From: CAYJPK01 sp964372035
GTDB lineage: Bacteria > Desulfobacterota > Desulfovibrionia > Desulfovibrionales > Desulfovibrionaceae
NCBI GenBank assembly: GCA_964372035.1
Contig: CAYJPK010000082.1
Coordinates: 1-8,848 of the forward strand
Length of the DNA: 8,848 nucleotides
Direction of reading: 5' to 3'
Position 1 is the first letter of the stretch. Every line of letters starts with the position of its first letter. Below are positions 5,396 to 8,848 of this stretch, piece by piece. The notes below the pieces were generated by a model, which worked only from the letters and a program-made list of their open reading frames with translations, made no database searches and was not told where the DNA came from. The translations under genes were made by a program, and so were the position numbers.

Positions 5396-6562
5396 ATGAA
5401 ATATGATTTTACAAGCTATATAAGTCGTGAAAATACTGCTGCTTTAAAAACAAATCAAAAAATCATCAAAGATTTTTTAGGCTTAAATTATTATAATAAT
5501 ACTATTGCTATGTGGGTGGCTGATATGGATTTTGCCTGCGCTCCTGAAATAGTGGCTCGTCTAAAAAATAGAGCTGATAAGTTAATTTTTGGTTACACAA
5601 AAATCAATGATGAATATAATAATAGTATTATAAATTGGTATAAAAATCGCTATAATGCAAAGATTGAAGCTAGCTCGATAGTGCATAGCAATGGAACAGT
5701 ACTTGCCATAAAAAATGCCATAAGTGCGCTTACAAATAAGGGCGATGAAATAATTATTCAAACTCCTGTTTATTACCCATTTGCAAGAGAAATATTATCC
5801 ACAAAACGCAAAGTTTCAGATAATAAACTTTTAAAAGATGAGCAAAATATATACAGTATTGATTTTGCAGATTTTGAAAATAAATGCCAAACTGCAAAAA
5901 TGTTTATATTTTGTAATCCTCACAACCCTACTGGAAATATCTGGTCAAAAGAAGAAAGCCAAAAATTAATTGATATTGCAAATAAATATGATGTTATAGT
6001 ATTCAGTGATGAGGTTCATTCTGACTTAATTCGTTGTGATAAAAGTTTTGTAACTGCTATGAATTTAAAAAATTCTGAAAATGTAATTGTCGGCACTGCT
6101 ATTAATAAAAGTTTTAATTTAGCAGGCTTGCAAGGTACTAATTTAATAATTAAAAATGAAAAAATCAGGCAAAAATTAAATGATTTTACGGGTGTAGTTT
6201 TAATGTCACCCTTTACTCTAGAAGCAACGATTGCAGCTTATTGTGAAGCTGAAGCTTGGCTAGATGAACTCAAAACTGTTTTAGACCATAATTTCATATA
6301 TTTAGATAGTTTTTTAAAAGAAAATTTGCCAAAAGTAAAATTCAATATTCCAGATGGAACTTATCTCGCATGGCTCGACTTTAGTGCATATAATCCAGAT
6401 GAAACTGTACTACTGAAAAAGTTTGCCGATGAAGCACAGCTTATTTTAGAAAGTGGTAGTCTGTTTGGAGATGCTGGAAAAGGCTTTATTAGGTTGAATT
6501 TAGCCTGTCCTTTTAGTATTTTGCAGGAAGCTTTAAATAGAATTAATAAACTTTGCTTATAG
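5396..6562 (+). CDS. MalY/PatB-type PLP-dependent C-S lyase or aminotransferase
   Basis: This 388-residue protein has the usual length and layout of fold-type I PLP enzymes in the MalY/PatB group, which cleave cystathionine or cysteine conjugates (beta C-S lyase, giving pyruvate, ammonia and a thiol) and may have aminotransferase activity. Visible motifs are MWVADMDF (39-46) near the N terminus, P-x-YYPF (124-129), NPHNPTG (174-180) with N174 expected to contact the cofactor, SDEVHSDL (204-211) with D205 for the pyridine nitrogen, K238 in NKSFNLAGLQ as the Schiff-base lysine, and R366 in FIRLN for the substrate carboxylate. All key residues are present, so it should be active. The ATG has GGAG (5384-5387) eight bases upstream. 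It is a single gene between a terminator and the chemoreceptor promoter region. Substrate preference cannot be read from the sequence, so malY versus patB is left open. Confidence 0.92.
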   Translation: MKYDFTSYISRENTAALKTNQKIIKDFLGLNYYNNTIAMWVADMDFACAPEIVARLKNRADKLIFGYTKINDEYNNSIINWYKNRYNAKIEASSIVHSNGTVLAIKNAISALTNKGDEIIIQTPVYYPFAREILSTKRKVSDNKLLKDEQNIYSIDFADFENKCQTAKMFIFCNPHNPTGNIWSKEESQKLIDIANKYDVIVFSDEVHSDLIRCDKSFVTAMNLKNSENVIVGTAINKSFNLAGLQGTNLIIKNEKIRQKLNDFTGVVLMSPFTLEATIAAYCEAEAWLDELKTVLDHNFIYLDSFLKENLPKVKFNIPDGTYLAWLDFSAYNPDETVLLKKFADEAQLILESGSLFGDAGKGFIRLNLACPFSILQEALNRINKLCL

Positions 6563-6597
6563 TTTTTTTTATTTAAATTCTATATCAAACAAAAATA

Positions 6598-6626
6598 TTG
6601 ATTTTCATATAAAATTACTATACACT
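6598..6626 (+). promoter_or_regulatory. Putative sigma-70 promoter of the chemoreceptor gene
   Basis: TTGATT (6598-6603) and TACACT (6621-6626) are separated by 17 bp, each matching consensus at four of six positions. The leader to the GTG start would be about 30 nt. TATACA (6619-6624) is an alternative -10. I saw no clear sigma-28 or sigma-54 flagellar-type promoter. Confidence 0.4.
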
Positions 6627-6651
6627 GTGAAAGTTATTTTTTATTAGTTTT

Positions 6652-6666
6652 AGGAGATTATAAGTG
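6652..6666 (+). promoter_or_regulatory. Ribosome binding site supporting a GTG start
   Basis: AGGAG at 6652-6656 lies seven bases before GTG at 6664. The next in-frame ATG is at codon 8, inside the first membrane helix, so GTG is the better start: it keeps the basic N terminus (K2, K6) expected of a chemoreceptor. Confidence 0.7.
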
Positions 6667-8757
6667 AAAATTCAATTGAAAATTATGCTGGCAATTTTAT
6701 CTGCTGTACTCATTACTGTAGCTATTATTGCTGGTGTTAATTACTACGAAACTAAGGCTATGCTAACTAGTAGTTTTAAAACTGTTAGCGCAAATGAACT
6801 CAATAGAATGAAACCTTTTGTTGACTTTTACCTTCAAGCAGCTGTTGCTAATGTTAATTTAATTAGCCAAGAAAAGCATGTCGCAAATAAAATTTCTGCT
6901 CTATCAAACTACACTCAGCAAAAAAATGTTGTAACAGATAATACAAAATTTTCTCAAGATGAAGCAGCTATTTTTAACTCTCTTGATAATATGATGAAAA
7001 CCCACCCAGAATATGTGACATTATTTATCGCTAATAGTAAAGGCGGCTTAACAATCGCACCAAATCTTGCGATTGGAGATAATTTTGACCCTACTAAACG
7101 TGGCTGGTATTCAGACTTACTACAAAATAGAAAAACTTATATTACAGGAGCTTACTTATCACAAACAGGTGATATGGTGACTAGCATTATTGCACCAGTA
7201 AAAAATGGAACCGAGATTGTTGGTGCTGCAGGAATTGATATCGCTCTTAATACTTTGAACCGAGAAATTAATAAAGTAACTATTGGTAAGACTGGTTACA
7301 TGATTTTAATTGATGAAACAAATGCTATTATTAGTGAGCCGCATAATAAAGACTGGCTTGGTAAAAAAATTAGTGAATTGCCACGAGAGGCGTATAATAG
7401 CTTAGCTGGTCTTATAAAAGACACTAACATTAATGAAATTACACATATAAGCCTTAATGATAAAGATTGGCTCGCTAATTCGATAAAAACAGATAACGGC
7501 TGGACCTTGATTGTACTTCAAGAAGATGCAGAAGTTTTTTATGCTGCTATTGATATTACCTTAACTTTACTTAAATTTGCAATTTTGCCATTCCTTTTAG
7601 TAACTATTTTATCATGGTTCACTTCAAATGGAATAAGCCGTCCAATTCTTATTTTATCTAGTGCATCAAAGAAAGTTGCTGACGGTGATTTACATGCAAT
7701 TCCAGAAAAAGGTAAGTTTACTGGTGAGATTGAAGTTTTACATCAAAGCTTACTTGGCATGGTTTCAAATCTAAGTGAGCTTATTGAAACTGCAAATATC
7801 AAAATCAAAGAAGCCGAAGAGGCTCTTGAATTATCACGTCAATCTGTCGAAGAAGCTGAAGAAGCTAAGCGTAATGCTGAAAAAGCTAAGGCAGAAGGAA
7901 TTCAAGTTGCTACTGCTCAAATTTCTACCGTTGTTGATAATCTTGCTATTTCTTCAAATAGTCTTGTAGCTGAAGTTGAAAGCACAAAATCAAGTACTGA
8001 TATTCAGCAAAATCTTATTGAAAATATTGTTATAGCTATGGATCAAATGAATAGCGTATCGAATGAAGTTGCACAAAGTAGCACGAAAACTGCTGAACTG
8101 GCACACAATACTTTTGACAGAGCAACTATTGGTCGTGAGTTTATGCAAAGTGTAACAGAGCAAATGACAGAAATTGAAAATAAAGCCGCTACAATGCAAG
8201 AAAATATTGATATACTTGGCAACCAAGTTCATTCTATTGATAGTATAATGAATGTAATCTCCGACATTGCAGACCAAACAAACCTTCTTGCTCTTAACGC
8301 TGCTATTGAGGCTGCAAGAGCTGGTGATGCTGGGCGTGGCTTTGCTGTTGTTGCTGATGAAGTTCGTAAACTAGCTGAAAAAACGATGGAAGCAACAAAA
8401 CAAGTAAATCAGACTATCACAAATATTCAAGATAGCGCTAAAGTTAATATGCTTGCTGTCAACGAAGCAGTAGTTGCAGTTTCAAAATCTAGTGAAGTAG
8501 TGCAAAATGCGTCTAATGCTTTAACTGAAATTGAAACTTTAGCAAATGAGACAGCTAGCGAAGTTAGATTAATTGCAACAGCAACTGAAGAGCAAGTATC
8601 AACTGTAAATAATATTAATTCAAATACTTCTGAGATTAGAGAAAAAATGAATGAAGTTTCAGCCGGTCAAGAACGTGCAAGCTGTGCTGTTCAGGATTTA
8701 GCTGATATTTCTAACAAGCTTAATTCTATTATTGAAAACTTGCAAAAAAATTCATAA
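6664..8757 (+). CDS. Methyl-accepting chemotaxis protein (dCache-HAMP-MA)
   Basis: This 697-residue inner-membrane chemoreceptor has an N-terminal helix (about 6-26), a periplasmic double-Cache sensor (about 30-290), a second helix (about 297-319), a HAMP domain (about 320-372), a Glu/Ala/Lys-rich coiled coil (about 378-412) and a signalling domain to the end. The kinase-control tip is unmistakable: IADQTNLLALNAAIEAARAG (535-554), then DAGRGFAVVADEVRKLAEKT (555-574). ATATEEQVS (638-646) looks like a methylation helix. The sensor has R146, W148 and Y149 (RGWY) and D192 in GAAGIDI, residues typical of amino-acid-binding dCache domains. Position 141 is F where that pocket often has Y, so the ligand is unsure. 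The C terminus lacks an NWETF-like CheR/CheB tether. The gene stands alone, with its own promoter-like sequence and terminator. It would signal through CheA/CheW encoded elsewhere. Confidence 0.95.
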   Translation: MKIQLKIMLAILSAVLITVAIIAGVNYYETKAMLTSSFKTVSANELNRMKPFVDFYLQAAVANVNLISQEKHVANKISALSNYTQQKNVVTDNTKFSQDEAAIFNSLDNMMKTHPEYVTLFIANSKGGLTIAPNLAIGDNFDPTKRGWYSDLLQNRKTYITGAYLSQTGDMVTSIIAPVKNGTEIVGAAGIDIALNTLNREINKVTIGKTGYMILIDETNAIISEPHNKDWLGKKISELPREAYNSLAGLIKDTNINEITHISLNDKDWLANSIKTDNGWTLIVLQEDAEVFYAAIDITLTLLKFAILPFLLVTILSWFTSNGISRPILILSSASKKVADGDLHAIPEKGKFTGEIEVLHQSLLGMVSNLSELIETANIKIKEAEEALELSRQSVEEAEEAKRNAEKAKAEGIQVATAQISTVVDNLAISSNSLVAEVESTKSSTDIQQNLIENIVIAMDQMNSVSNEVAQSSTKTAELAHNTFDRATIGREFMQSVTEQMTEIENKAATMQENIDILGNQVHSIDSIMNVISDIADQTNLLALNAAIEAARAGDAGRGFAVVADEVRKLAEKTMEATKQVNQTITNIQDSAKVNMLAVNEAVVAVSKSSEVVQNASNALTEIETLANETASEVRLIATATEEQVSTVNNINSNTSEIREKMNEVSAGQERASCAVQDLADISNKLNSIIENLQKNS

Positions 8758-8776
8758 ATTTTTAAATTTATCTTTT

Positions 8777-8813
8777 AAGGGAAAGGAGTTTTTTAACTTC
8801 TTCCCTTTTTTTT
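8777..8813 (+). terminator. Rho-independent terminator after the chemoreceptor gene
   Basis: Left arm 8777-8790 (AAGGGAAAGGAGTT) and right arm 8795-8807 (AACTTCTTCCCTT) pair over 13 positions, with one bulged A and one G-U, around a TTTT loop. A run of eight Ts (8806-8813) follows. This is a classic intrinsic terminator 19 bases past the stop. The remaining bases to 8848 are T-rich with nothing recognisable. Confidence 0.88.
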
Positions 8814-8848
8814 GTCCTTTTTATTTTGTATTTTTCTTGCATTTTTAT

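Noticed and set aside
6546..6570. Possible terminator after the MalY-type gene, ending in eight Ts
   Set aside because: The stem is about five pairs with a mismatch and overlaps the last codons. The T-run is real but the hairpin is too weak to call.
7775..8277. Short open frames (+ at 7775-7969, - at 7990-8277) within the chemoreceptor gene
   Set aside because: The lysine/leucine-rich frame reflects the coiled-coil codons read out of phase, and the minus frame opposes a conserved signalling domain.

Overview
The window is AT-rich (roughly one third G+C by eye), and all six genes lie on the + strand. It suggests a low-GC, motile or chemotactic bacterium. The chemoreceptor signalling tip (DAGRGFAVVADEV, then RKLAEKTMEATKQV) and its charged coiled-coil insert resemble Desulfovibrionales receptors, so a low-GC relative of that group is my best guess. 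This is an inference from one protein and is not secure.

Region 1 (1-5285) is a four-gene cluster: an exported ankyrin-repeat protein (184-1161), two paralogous membrane proteins that each carry two winged-helix-like segments and two C4 zinc ribbons (1173-2282 and 2411-3805), and a soluble YdjI-type SPFH/band-7 protein with three C-terminal zinc ribbons (3837-5180). A strong hairpin terminator at 5244-5285 closes it. The gene content recalls the Bacillus YdjG/YdjI envelope-associated modules, but no PspA-like or TPM-domain gene is in view. The likely theme is a membrane-associated scaffold in which cytoplasmic zinc-ribbon/winged-helix domains and an SPFH oligomer work together, with the ankyrin protein on the other side of the inner membrane.

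The most interesting non-coding signal is a shared dyad, AATGTGC-N7-CACATG. It occurs upstream of the ankyrin gene (49-68) and again upstream of the second membrane-protein gene (2324-2343). Each copy is followed after exactly 20 bp by a -10-like hexamer. The core TGTG-N8-CACA has the geometry of a CRP/FNR-family operator, and its centre falls about 42 bp before the predicted start, as in class II activation. The four genes therefore look like two adjacent transcription units under one regulator.

Region 2 (5286-6562) is a single gene for a MalY/PatB-type PLP-dependent C-S lyase/aminotransferase. Region 3 (6598-8813) is a single gene for a dCache-HAMP methyl-accepting chemotaxis protein with its own promoter-like sequence, a GTG start and a strong rho-independent terminator. 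Neither shows an obvious functional link to the SPFH cluster. I saw no tRNA, rRNA, CRISPR array, insertion sequence or attachment site.
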